This document shows positions 7,286 through 12,231 of a stretch of DNA of 12,231 nucleotides, one piece after another (positions within the stretch are counted from its first letter, which is position 1; the number at the start of each line of letters is the position of its first letter). Source of the stretch: UBA287 sp034190325 (GTDB lineage Archaea > Thermoplasmatota > UBA186 > UBA287); contig JAXHST010000043.1 in NCBI GenBank assembly GCA_034190325.1, forward strand, positions 1 through 12,231, written 5' to 3'. The position numbers and the translations under genes were made by a program. The notes beneath the pieces were generated by a model that saw only the letters and a program-made list of their open reading frames with translations, did no database searches and was not told where the DNA came from.

Positions 7286-7317
7286 TGAACAACCACTGGT
7301 ACATGCTGTTGTTTCAT
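7252..7317 (-). pseudogene. Start of a fourth toxin-antitoxin-operon gene, cut off after about a dozen codons
   Basis: The hepT stop TGA overlaps an ATG (ATGA at 7314-7317), and AGGAG lies eight bases before that ATG, exactly the arrangement between the other cistrons of this operon. The frame reads MKQQHVPVVVQPPL and hits a stop at 7252-7254 after 21 residues. From codon 11-12 onward the DNA is the 10-bp repeat and then methylase sequence in another frame. I read this as the true beginning of a lost downstream gene. The retained codons are too few to identify it, and a chance ATGA cannot be excluded. Confidence 0.45.
7276..7285. repeat. 10-bp direct repeat, right-hand copy relative to the TA operon direction
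   Basis: AAGAGGTGGC here is identical to 8296-8305 and in the same orientation. This copy marks the point where the truncated fourth cistron ends and methylase similarity begins. Confidence 0.6.
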
Positions 7318-7703
7318 TTTTGCGTCTCCTTCACCCTTTCAATAAATTTCTCAGCACTCTTAAGCAAATCCACCATCTCAATGAGTTCATCTCTGGTGAT
7401 TTTATAATACTCGTGAGAAATCAGATTTCTCAGGAAAATCAGCCTTTTTATGTTTTCAAAAGTTTCCTTATCAATTATTTTGTGGTTATATAACAACTCA
7501 AATATCTCTCTGTATGTTGCTGGAAAACCAAGTTTTTTTTCTGTAACCATCCATTCGCCTATCTCTATCAGTGCATTCACCGATTGGAAACATTCCATTG
7601 CCAGCGTGTTGTAAACAAAATAATCAGAAACATCTTTCTCTGCACTATCTCTTGCGTTCTTTGAATGAGTTTCAAATCTCATAATGAGGTCAACTATCCT
7701 CAT
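7314..7703 (-). CDS. hepT: HepT-like HEPN toxin (type VII toxin-antitoxin)
   Basis: A 129-residue all-helical HEPN-domain protein. Near its C-terminus it carries RNLISHEY (R92, H97, Y99), a perfect R-x4-H-x-Y motif. In the HepT/MntA systems this motif gives RNase activity, and its Tyr is the residue oligo-AMPylated by MntA. It follows mntA with an ATGA overlap, and GGAGGG sits seven bases before ATG 7703, so the pair is translationally coupled. The length is normal for the family (about 110-145 residues) and no damage is visible, so an active toxin is likely. Its 3' end overlaps the ATG of a truncated fourth cistron. Here mntA precedes hepT, one of the arrangements seen in this class. The toxin-antitoxin role is inferred from the motifs and pairing. 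Confidence 0.88.
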   Translation of the reverse strand: MRIVDLIMRFETHSKNARDSAEKDVSDYFVYNTLAMECFQSVNALIEIGEWMVTEKKLGFPATYREIFELLYNHKIIDKETFENIKRLIFLRNLISHEYYKITRDELIEMVDLLKSAEKFIERVKETQK

Positions 7704-8077
7704 GCCAGAACCCTCCGTTTTATCCTTTCATACATATCAGACATTTCCATATATTCACCGAGCACCCTCCGCTTTATCTCAAGAAGATTTTTTTCATCCC
7801 TGCAAAAAACCGCTTTACCTTGCTTCAAAACCTCAAACTGGATGTGTAAAGGGAGGTGATGGAAAAGCACAACATCAAATTTCGGCGAATACATACTCCC
7901 AATCTCACCTTCTATGTGTTTATCTGGATCTCTCACAACAACTGCAATATCTATATCAGAAATTTCCTTTGCTGTTTCTTTCGCATAGGAACCAAAAATG
8001 ATGATCGCCAGAACCTCTGGGAATTCCTTGATTTTCTCTATCAGGGCATTAAGTTCATATTCACCCTTCACTTTCAT
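7700..8077 (-). CDS. mntA: MntA-like minimal nucleotidyltransferase (antitoxin)
   Basis: A 125-residue polymerase-beta-superfamily minimal nucleotidyltransferase. The motif IFGSYAKETAKEISDIDIAV (27-46) gives G29-S30-x10-D41-x-D43, the metal-binding GSx10DxD signature. D68 (KFDVVLF) is the likely third carboxylate. In type VII systems such proteins transfer AMP from ATP to the Tyr of the HEPN toxin's RxxxxHxY motif and so neutralise it. Both overlaps, with the small gene upstream (ATGA at 8074-8077) and hepT downstream (ATGA at 7700-7703), are four bases. GGAGG lies four bases before ATG 8077. All active residues are present, so it should be functional. Confidence 0.9.
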   Translation of the reverse strand: MKVKGEYELNALIEKIKEFPEVLAIIIFGSYAKETAKEISDIDIAVVVRDPDKHIEGEIGSMYSPKFDVVLFHHLPLHIQFEVLKQGKAVFCRDEKNLLEIKRRVLGEYMEMSDMYERIKRRVLA

Positions 8078-8265
8078 GCTTCCTCCATATCCTTTATCTC
8101 TTCAAGCTCCTTATTAAACTTCTTTTTGAAAATTTCCCTTGCCGTATCTGTGAACTCTGGGAACTCCTCAACAAAGCGGTTGAAAAGTTCCCTTCCACAA
8201 TAAATACATCCTCCATCTGCCATCGCCATAATCTCCAGCACCCTTTTTGCTTCTTCTTTATTCAT
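8074..8265 (-). CDS. Small CxxC protein of the HepT/MntA cassette (63 aa)
   Basis: The open frame runs from 8610, but its last 63 codons look like an independent gene. ATG 8265 has a perfect GGAGG eight bases upstream, and its stop overlaps the mntA start (ATGA). The product begins MNKEEAKRVLEIMAMADGG, then CIYC (a CxxC knuckle, residues 20-23), then FVEEFPEFTDTAREIFKKKF and an acidic tail. From memory, similar short archaeal proteins share an EEAKRxLEIMxxADGGCxYC pattern, but I know of no assigned function. A metal-binding or DNA-contacting accessory or regulator of the toxin pair is possible; this is a guess from position. Translation from 8610 would give a fusion to helicase residues. Confidence 0.6.
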   Translation of the reverse strand: MNKEEAKRVLEIMAMADGGCIYCGRELFNRFVEEFPEFTDTAREIFKKKFNKELEEIKDMEEA

Positions 8266-8273
8266 CTTCGTCG

Positions 8274-8278
8274 CCTCC
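8274..8278 (-). promoter_or_regulatory. Internal ribosome binding site before the small CxxC gene
   Basis: On the minus strand GGAGG lies eight bases before ATG 8265, inside the open frame that starts at 8610. It is the main reason to split that frame into a helicase remnant and a separate 63-residue gene. Confidence 0.6.
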
Positions 8279-8295
8279 ATTTTTGTCTTCTCCAG

Positions 8296-8305
8296 AAGAG
8301 GTGGC
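8296..8305. repeat. 10-bp direct repeat, left-hand copy at the helicase break
   Basis: AAGAGGTGGC matches 7276-7285 exactly, 1020 bases away, in the same orientation. Helicase similarity ends inside this copy, where the family's DPLPHQIEAVY is replaced by DPPPPLLEK. Confidence 0.6.
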
Positions 8306-8610
8306 GGAGGATCTATTTGAGATACATTTACAGCACAAAGAGGATCAAACTGGAAATTATTTCTTATCCTCTTTGCTTCAAGAAAGAGAAAGATCTCTTC
8401 GCCATCTCCAGGGCTGAAATCTTCTTTCCTAACTTTTATCTCTTCGATCTCATCTTTTGTAAGGATAGGGGAATAAAATTTTTCTGTATCGCAGCCAATA
8501 GCATTTATCACAGCACGATCTTCCAAATACTTCACAGATATAACCTTTAGTTTTTCTGGCCATGCTCCTTCCAATATGTCGCCCTCTTTTACCTCTACCA
8601 CAATTATCAT
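8296..8610 (-). pseudogene. SNF2-type defence helicase, N-terminal remnant
   Basis: From ATG 8610 the first ~103 codons match the N-terminus of large superfamily-2 helicases found in phage-defence loci. It begins VKEGDILEGAWPEKLKVISV, then FYSPILTKDEIEEI, then FLFLEAKRIRNNFQFDPLC and AVNVSQIDP. In intact proteins this leads straight into PLPHQIEAVY (the Q-motif region) and the Walker A site. Here similarity stops at the 10-bp repeat and the frame drifts into the small CxxC gene. No helicase motif survives, so this is about a tenth of the usual protein. The start and a TATA-like element are intact, so the remnant may still be transcribed and may now serve as the leader of the toxin-antitoxin cassette. 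I recognise the family from sequence memory, not from a search. Confidence 0.75.
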
Positions 8611-8627
8611 TCTTTTATCCCTGTTTG

Positions 8628-8640
8628 TTGATAAATAGTT
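8628..8640 (-). promoter_or_regulatory. Candidate TATA promoter for the helicase remnant and TA cassette
   Basis: On the minus strand CTATTTATCAA is centred about 23 bases before ATG 8610 and resembles the element upstream of the amidase gene (shared TTTATCAA). The short distance suggests a leaderless or nearly leaderless transcript running through the CxxC, mntA and hepT genes. Confidence 0.45.
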
Positions 8641-8673
8641 TTCTCAGAGTAGTTCTATGCGCCCTGGCCGCAA

Positions 8674-8686
8674 AGGGTAAATAGCG
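8674..8686 (+). promoter_or_regulatory. Candidate TATA element of the secreted Thr/Gln-linker protein
   Basis: AGGGTAAATAGCG is centred about 25 bases before ATG 8705, and no Shine-Dalgarno sequence is present before that ATG. Both fit a leaderless archaeal transcript. It diverges from the promoter at 8628-8640. Confidence 0.35.
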
Positions 8687-8704
8687 ATATGTAGAATATA
8701 GCAT

Positions 8705-9307
8705 ATGGGAAAAAGAATGTTTTTGATAGTGCTAGCAGCAGCGCTCCTGCTACCCGCTCTTGCTGCTGCGGGTTTGCAGGCTGGAGAGGACACACAGACC
8801 CAGGCAACACAAACGCAAGCAACACAAACGCAGATCCAGGCGCAGACAGCGCAGAGCGCAGGCATCTGGTTCACAGGACTCTTTGAGGAAGAGACATTCA
8901 TACCACTCTCAGAGATCATGGAGATGGAGCCGAGGTATGTGACTGTAACGATGGTGGGGCATAGCATAGGATACGCAGGGAGATGCACATATAAAGGAGC
9001 AACTCTGAAGGATGTTATGCTGGCAGCAGGATACACTGGAACCAGGGGTCCGGATGTGGGGATAGAGGATATGATAAGGGTCATAGGAAGTGATGGCTAT
9101 GGTTGCGTTTTATCATGGACAGAGGTTTTCGATCAGGATGATAGCAGGAACATAATCATTGCCTATGAAAAGGATGGAAAACCTCTGGAAGAAGGAGAGG
9201 GCCCCATAAGGCTGGTTACAGCTAACGACCGTTACGTTGGGAGATACATAAAGGATGTAGTGCAGGTTGATGCGGTCACAGGCTATATGCTTCCGCCAAA
9301 GGAATAG
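8705..9307 (+). CDS. Secreted protein with a small molybdopterin-oxidoreductase-like domain
   Basis: The 200-residue product has a Sec-type signal peptide (KR then about 17 hydrophobic residues, cleavage near AAAG/LQA). A Thr/Gln-rich linker with repeated ATQTQ (29-50) follows, then a compact domain of about 145 residues. The domain pattern is that of the sulfite-oxidase-type Oxidored_molyb fold: FTGLFEEETFIPLSEI, then YKGATLKDVMLAAGY, SDGYGCVLSWTEV, IIAYEKDGKPLEEGEGPIRL and YVKxVxQVxV-like ending. The Moco-ligating Cys of true sulfite oxidases is not evident; C94 lies in the segment before YKG, and C134 after DGYG. It may therefore be a cofactor-free relative binding another ligand at the cell surface. 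Its stop is 8 bases from that of the ABC ATPase gene on the other strand, hinting at but not proving a link to metal-chelate uptake. Confidence 0.75.
   Translation: MGKRMFLIVLAAALLLPALAAAGLQAGEDTQTQATQTQATQTQIQAQTAQSAGIWFTGLFEEETFIPLSEIMEMEPRYVTVTMVGHSIGYAGRCTYKGATLKDVMLAAGYTGTRGPDVGIEDMIRVIGSDGYGCVLSWTEVFDQDDSRNIIIAYEKDGKPLEEGEGPIRLVTANDRYVGRYIKDVVQVDAVTGYMLPPKE
8789..8833 (+). repeat. Three in-frame 15-bp units encoding the (D/A)TQTQ linker
   Basis: GCAACACAAACGCAA at 8804-8818 is followed by a copy differing only in the last base (8819-8833), and preceded by a diverged unit encoding DTQTQ (8789-8803). The near identity of the last two units points to recent slippage duplication in a flexible surface linker. 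Confidence 0.8.
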
Positions 9308-9315
9308 ATAACAAA

Positions 9316-10041
9316 TCAAGGGATCCCCGGTATTATCCAGGTCCCATCCTCATCCTCCTTTATCTTTGCGTTTATCCCGTAGACCTCTCTTATGCTCTCT
9401 TTGCTCAGTATCTCTCTTCCACCGAAGCTGTAAACCCTGCCTTTGTTCAACATCAGCAGCCTATCACAGTATCGCACAGCCATGTTGAGATCATGCATGG
9501 CTATGATGGTTTTTCTCTTCTGCTTTTTGAGAAGATCCATGATCTCAACCTGATGCTTTATATCCAGATTGCTTGTTGGCTCATCGAGCAGCAGGATCTC
9601 TGGCTCCTGCGCAAGGGCTCTGGCTATTATAACCTTTTGCCTCTCTCCGCCACTGAGTTCTACCAGCCTTCGCATCGCATCTATGTCCAGCATATCTATA
9701 ACCTCCCATGTGCGCTCTATATCTCTATAGCCCGGCTTCCAGCTCATGTACGGCTTTCTTCCCATAAGCACAGCATCGAACACTAATACGGATGGAATGC
9801 TATCACTGATCTGGGGCACATAACCTATGCGTTTTGCGACATCTCTGTTCTCTTCTCCATCAACCATTATTTTGCCCTTTTTCGGTTTTATAATCCCATC
9901 TATGCACTTTAGCAATGTCGTTTTCCCTGCTCCATTTGGGCCTATAACCCCCAGAACTTCATTTTCCTTTACTTCAAAGCTAACATCTTTTAAAACTTCC
10001 CTGCTTCCGTAGCTTACCGACACCCCCAGCACTTCCAGCAT
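9316..10041 (-). CDS. Metal-chelate/cobalamin-type ABC transporter ATPase (FecE/BtuD-like)
   Basis: A 241-residue nucleotide-binding subunit that powers import through the adjacent FecCD-type permease. Walker A GPNGAGKTT (34-42), Q-loop Q77 (YVPQ), signature LSGGERQ (129-135), Walker B ILLLDEP (149-155) with SNLD, and switch H183 (AMHD) are all intact. The sequence type (MGRKPYMSWKPGYRDIE) is that of iron-siderophore, heme or vitamin B12 importers. An ATGATG pair follows the permease. The second ATG (10041) is chosen because GGAGG lies five bases before it and only two before the first. An upstream extension of the frame to 10188 lies wholly inside the permease gene and is not real. Its end converges on the secreted Thr/Gln-linker protein with 8 bases between. 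Confidence 0.95.
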   Translation of the reverse strand: MLEVLGVSVSYGSREVLKDVSFEVKENEVLGVIGPNGAGKTTLLKCIDGIIKPKKGKIMVDGEENRDVAKRIGYVPQISDSIPSVLVFDAVLMGRKPYMSWKPGYRDIERTWEVIDMLDIDAMRRLVELSGGERQKVIIARALAQEPEILLLDEPTSNLDIKHQVEIMDLLKKQKRKTIIAMHDLNMAVRYCDRLLMLNKGRVYSFGGREILSKESIREVYGINAKIKEDEDGTWIIPGIP

Positions 10042-11087
10042 CATCGCCTCCTGCCAGTCAGGATAAGGTATATGAATAAGGGCGCACCCAGAAATGATGT
10101 CAGAATGCCCACGGGGAGAATTATAGGAGAGAAAAGGGTTCTTGATGCGGTGTCTGCAGATAGAAGGAGAAGCGCTCCTGCTATGCATGATGCAGGCAGC
10201 AGATAAAGCGCATCCTCTCCTATGACCCTGCGCACAATATGCGGCACCACAAGTCCTATGAAGCCTATGATCCCTACAAATGACACTATCACAGCCGTGA
10301 TGAAGGAGGAGAACAGCATACCAGAGATCCTTATTCTCTCAGCGTTAACTCCAAGGCTTTTTGCGACATCATCACCATACTCCATGGCGTTGTAGTTCCA
10401 GCTGTTGAGGATGAAAAAGAGCAATATGAACAAAAAACAAAGAAACATTATCGCTATCCCCTGCCAGCTTGCCCTGCTGAGATCTCCGAACTGCCAGAAG
10501 GTTATGGCAGCGAGCTCCTCATCCGTAGAAAAATATTTTATCGCTGTTAGCCCCCCGGTGTACAGGGAGCCCAGAGCAACCCCCGTGAGAACCATAGTTT
10601 CAGCGGTTGCGCCCTTATACTTTGCCAGCGCTATCATCACAAAAACTGCTGCAAGAGAAGAAACAAAGGCAGCAACGGGGGTAAAGTATAGCTCTGGACC
10701 CAGAATTGCTATTGAAAGGGCAGCACCGAAGGATGCAGCATGCGATATGCCTAAGGTGTACGGTGAAGCAAGGTCGTTTCTGAGTACGCTCTGCATGACC
10801 ACACCAGCTATGGAGAGCCCTGCCCCTCCAACTATGGCTGCTAAAGCTCTGGGGAGTCTTATGTGCACTATTATTGTATGAGCTTGATGGTTCACCACAG
10901 GATCGAAGATCTGGCTCAGGGATATGTCGGATGGGCCTATCATAAGAGACAGTAGAAAAACGAGCATGAGCGCTATTGTGCATGCTGTTATGAATAGCAC
11001 CTTCCGCCTTATGTGCTCTCTGTACCGCTCTCTTGCATCCTTGGATTTCAATACTTCTTTAATTCTTCCCTCGTTAGGTTCCTCCAT
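10041..11087 (-). CDS. Metal-chelate/cobalamin-type ABC transporter permease (FecCD/BtuC family)
   Basis: A 348-residue membrane subunit of a type II ABC importer, with about ten hydrophobic segments. Family landmarks are IRLPRALAAIVGGAGLSIAG (76-95), VMQSVLRNDLASPYTLGISH (98-116 region), the coupling-helix region GDDVAKSLGVNAERIR (238-253) and GFIGLVVPHIVRRVIGEDAL (275-294), then ILPVGILTSFLGAPLFIYLI. An unusually long, charged N-terminal cytoplasmic tail of about 28 residues precedes TM1. The tail is supported by GGAGG six bases before ATG 11087, even though this start lies 40 bases inside the TiaS-like gene. Its TGA overlaps the ATPase start. The substrate (iron chelate, heme, cobamide or similar) cannot be told from sequence. 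Confidence 0.95.
   Translation of the reverse strand: MEEPNEGRIKEVLKSKDARERYREHIRRKVLFITACTIALMLVFLLSLMIGPSDISLSQIFDPVVNHQAHTIIVHIRLPRALAAIVGGAGLSIAGVVMQSVLRNDLASPYTLGISHAASFGAALSIAILGPELYFTPVAAFVSSLAAVFVMIALAKYKGATAETMVLTGVALGSLYTGGLTAIKYFSTDEELAAITFWQFGDLSRASWQGIAIMFLCFLFILLFFILNSWNYNAMEYGDDVAKSLGVNAERIRISGMLFSSFITAVIVSFVGIIGFIGLVVPHIVRRVIGEDALYLLPASCIAGALLLLSADTASRTLFSPIILPVGILTSFLGAPLFIYLILTGRRR
10047..10051 (-). promoter_or_regulatory. Ribosome binding site deciding the ABC ATPase start
   Basis: GGAGG on the minus strand lies inside the last permease codons, two bases before ATG 10044 and five before ATG 10041, favouring the second ATG. Confidence 0.55.
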
Positions 11088-11764
11088 AAATTATCCTCCA
11101 TACGCACCAGAAGAACTGACCTGTTGTTAAGAAGGACTGTCTTTACCTTTCCCTCTATCTTTACTATTTCGTCATCGCAGAGAGAGCCGTAAGGTGATTT
11201 AACTTCATCTATCCCTTTGATTCTCAGGAGATCCTTAACCTTTGCTTTGCCTTCAGTTATATCGAGCCATCCCCGGAACCTGCCATCATTATTGGAGAGC
11301 CTCAATCCGGCTCCGGCAAGAGCCCCTATAACCCCATCACCGCTGCCCCCATGGGCCGTTAAGCTAACCTTTTGAGCCACCCGGAGAGCTTCATCTTTTT
11401 GAACCACGCTCACCTTTGCCCTTCTGCCGAATTCTATAATCTCTCTCTTTACTATTTCATCCACAGTGCCCACGATACATAGCCCTGGGTCTGAGCCGCA
11501 AGAGCTTTTTTCTTCTAACATCGATGATGCGATATCGAAGATCTCTTCTATGTCTGCTCCTTTTACCTTAAAAGCCATAGCGCTGTTGTGTGATGTGTAT
11601 GGTATTGACTCATGAACAAACAGCTGATGTCTTGTTACCCTCGATACTGCTGCTTTTTTCGCTATCTCCTCTGCTATGAGCTCTGCAAGCTTTCCTGTAG
11701 CGCCCTCGTCTTCTGTGTCCGTATCATCTATAGCTACAACCAGCTCCTGCGCATCTCTCTGCAT
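11048..11764 (-). CDS. Short TiaS-like protein (DUF1743-type domain)
   Basis: A 238-residue protein whose N-terminal half resembles TiaS, the archaeal enzyme that attaches agmatine to C34 of tRNA-Ile2. AIDDTDTEDEGATGKLA (11-27) matches the TiaS GIDDTDSxxGMxTTxLA motif. LTAHGGSGDGVIGALAGAGLRLS (135-157) matches its ATP-site GxGVIGALAA region. It is much shorter than TiaS (about 420 residues) and ends in a small beta-rich segment (DEIVKIEGKVKTVLLNNRSVLLVRM). The OB and Zn-ribbon tRNA-binding parts of TiaS are therefore missing or reduced. It is unlikely to be the cell's TiaS and may bind ATP or another ligand. It lies between the binding-protein and permease genes of a metal-chelate importer: two bases after the former, overlapping the latter by 40. 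The start is ATG 11764. Confidence 0.75.
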   Translation of the reverse strand: MQRDAQELVVAIDDTDTEDEGATGKLAELIAEEIAKKAAVSRVTRHQLFVHESIPYTSHNSAMAFKVKGADIEEIFDIASSMLEEKSSCGSDPGLCIVGTVDEIVKREIIEFGRRAKVSVVQKDEALRVAQKVSLTAHGGSGDGVIGALAGAGLRLSNNDGRFRGWLDITEGKAKVKDLLRIKGIDEVKSPYGSLCDDEIVKIEGKVKTVLLNNRSVLLVRMEDNLWRNLTREELKKY

Positions 11765-11766
11765 GT

Positions 11767-12231
11767 TTATAGCCCCCAGATCTCTTCCATCCTGCTAAAA
11801 ATAGGTGAGCCTACAAACATCGTATAAATCTCATCAGCTTTTTTTGTGGGATCAATGTCATAAAACGCCTCTGGATAGATTATCTTGCCTATGAGATAGG
11901 AGTCTATTAATATGGTCTCATAGTTATCCCCATAGTCTCTATAGGGCAACACCTCAAATGCGCTCTTTGAAGAGAGTGATTCGAACATGGGCTTATTCAG
12001 GTCCTGAAGGGCGTGCCCACCAGCGTCTATGAATATGTAATCAGGATCCCATTCAAGCAGGACTTCTGGGTCTATGGTTATCTGTCCTTCCGTGACCTTT
12101 GGAGGGAGCTCTATTCCTGCTTCATCGAGCGTTCTGGCACTCAATAGCTCGAAAGGGATGTAGTCTGTCCTTGTTTCAAGAATGCCATTCTCACTGCGGC
12201 CTATGCCTCCCACATAGACCCTGGGTCTGGA
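11767..12231 (-). CDS. Metal-chelate ABC transporter substrate-binding protein, C-terminal part (5' end outside window)
   Basis: The frame is open through the right edge; 154 C-terminal residues are seen. RVYVGGIGRSENGILETR, YIPFELLSARTLDEAGIEL, ITIDPEVLLEWDPDYIFIDA and DNYETILIDSYLIGKIIYPE are typical of class III (TroA/BtuF/FhuD-fold) binding proteins. The NYET..DSYLIGK block is like that of methanogen iron-transport homologues. Its job is to capture the chelate outside the membrane and deliver it to the FecCD permease encoded two genes downstream. A GTG at 12213 is only an internal Val; upstream residues SRPRVY continue the fold, so the gene starts beyond the window. The signal peptide and N-lobe are not visible. 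It is the first seen gene of the operon. Confidence 0.9.
   Translation of the reverse strand, partial: SRPRVYVGGIGRSENGILETRTDYIPFELLSARTLDEAGIELPPKVTEGQITIDPEVLLEWDPDYIFIDAGGHALQDLNKPMFESLSSKSAFEVLPYRDYGDNYETILIDSYLIGKIIYPEAFYDIDPTKKADEIYTMFVGSPIFSRMEEIWGL

Noticed and set aside
6995..7313. Possible continuation of the type IIG gene downstream of its stop
   Set aside because: None of the three plus frames shows the expected LNRLxFxYF or NPPY motifs; the minus strand holds methylase sequence instead.
7281..8203. Several plus-strand open frames across the mntA/hepT region
   Set aside because: They overlap genes with intact catalytic motifs on the minus strand and have no family pattern.
8644..9084. 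146-residue minus-strand open frame
   Set aside because: It is the complement of the Thr/Gln repeat and domain of the plus-strand secreted protein; the Cys/Val/Ser-rich run is a shadow of the 15-bp repeats.
10042..10188. N-terminal extension of the ABC ATPase
   Set aside because: The extra residues lie completely inside the permease gene and do not fit the ATPase family, which starts at MLEVLGVSVSYG.
10405..10881. 158-residue plus-strand open frame
   Set aside because: Antisense shadow of the FecCD permease with no ribosome site or recognisable motif.
1..12231. CRISPR array, tRNA or rRNA genes, insertion-sequence transposase
   Set aside because: No regularly spaced repeats, no cloverleaf-like stretch and no transposase motif were seen; the 10-bp repeat pair and the 15-bp linker repeats do not fit these.

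Overview
The window looks archaeal, most likely from a methanogen- or ANME-related euryarchaeote. Several genes have TATA-type promoter candidates 23-26 bases before the start codon, as in short-leader or leaderless archaeal genes. Cistrons inside operons carry strong GGAGG-type ribosome sites and ATGA overlaps. There is a TiaS-like domain protein, and a metal-chelate ABC transporter whose binding protein resembles those of methanogens. The lineage is inference; no marker gene is present.

Left part (1-6060). The 3' end of a nucleoside phosphorylase/nucleosidase gene converges on a four-gene minus-strand operon: carbon-nitrogen hydrolase, sodium:solute symporter, GH63-type glycosidase (mannosylglycerate-hydrolase-like) and a GH31 sulfoquinovosidase. 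The GH31 enzyme keeps every catalytic and sulfonate-binding residue known from E. coli YihQ, but it begins with a lipoprotein signal. The operon therefore reads as a salvage system for a charged glycoside: an extracellular glycosidase, an uptake symporter, a second glycosidase and an amidase. This is the most interesting intact system in the window. None of the known sulfoglycolysis enzymes is present, so the fate of the released sugar is open.

Middle part (6060-8640). This is a wrecked defence island. It holds an N-terminal piece of an Eco57I/type IIG restriction-methylase (+), an internal piece of a COG1743/DUF1156 DNA methylase (-), and the first ~100 codons of a SNF2-type defence helicase (-). 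Between the helicase and methylase pieces sits an apparently intact cassette: a small CxxC protein, the MntA nucleotidyltransferase and the HepT HEPN toxin. A fourth cistron after hepT is cut off after about a dozen codons. An identical 10-bp sequence marks both cassette edges, exactly where the helicase and methylase similarity breaks, so a join or insertion at that site is likely. The helicase's promoter may now drive the cassette.

Right part (8640-12231). A secreted, small molybdopterin-oxidoreductase-fold protein with a Thr/Gln repeat linker (+) converges on a minus-strand operon. That operon encodes a periplasmic binding protein (cut by the window edge), a short TiaS-like protein, a FecCD/BtuC permease and its ATPase. 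A TiaS-like gene inside a metal-chelate importer operon is unexpected and may mark a regulatory or accessory role.
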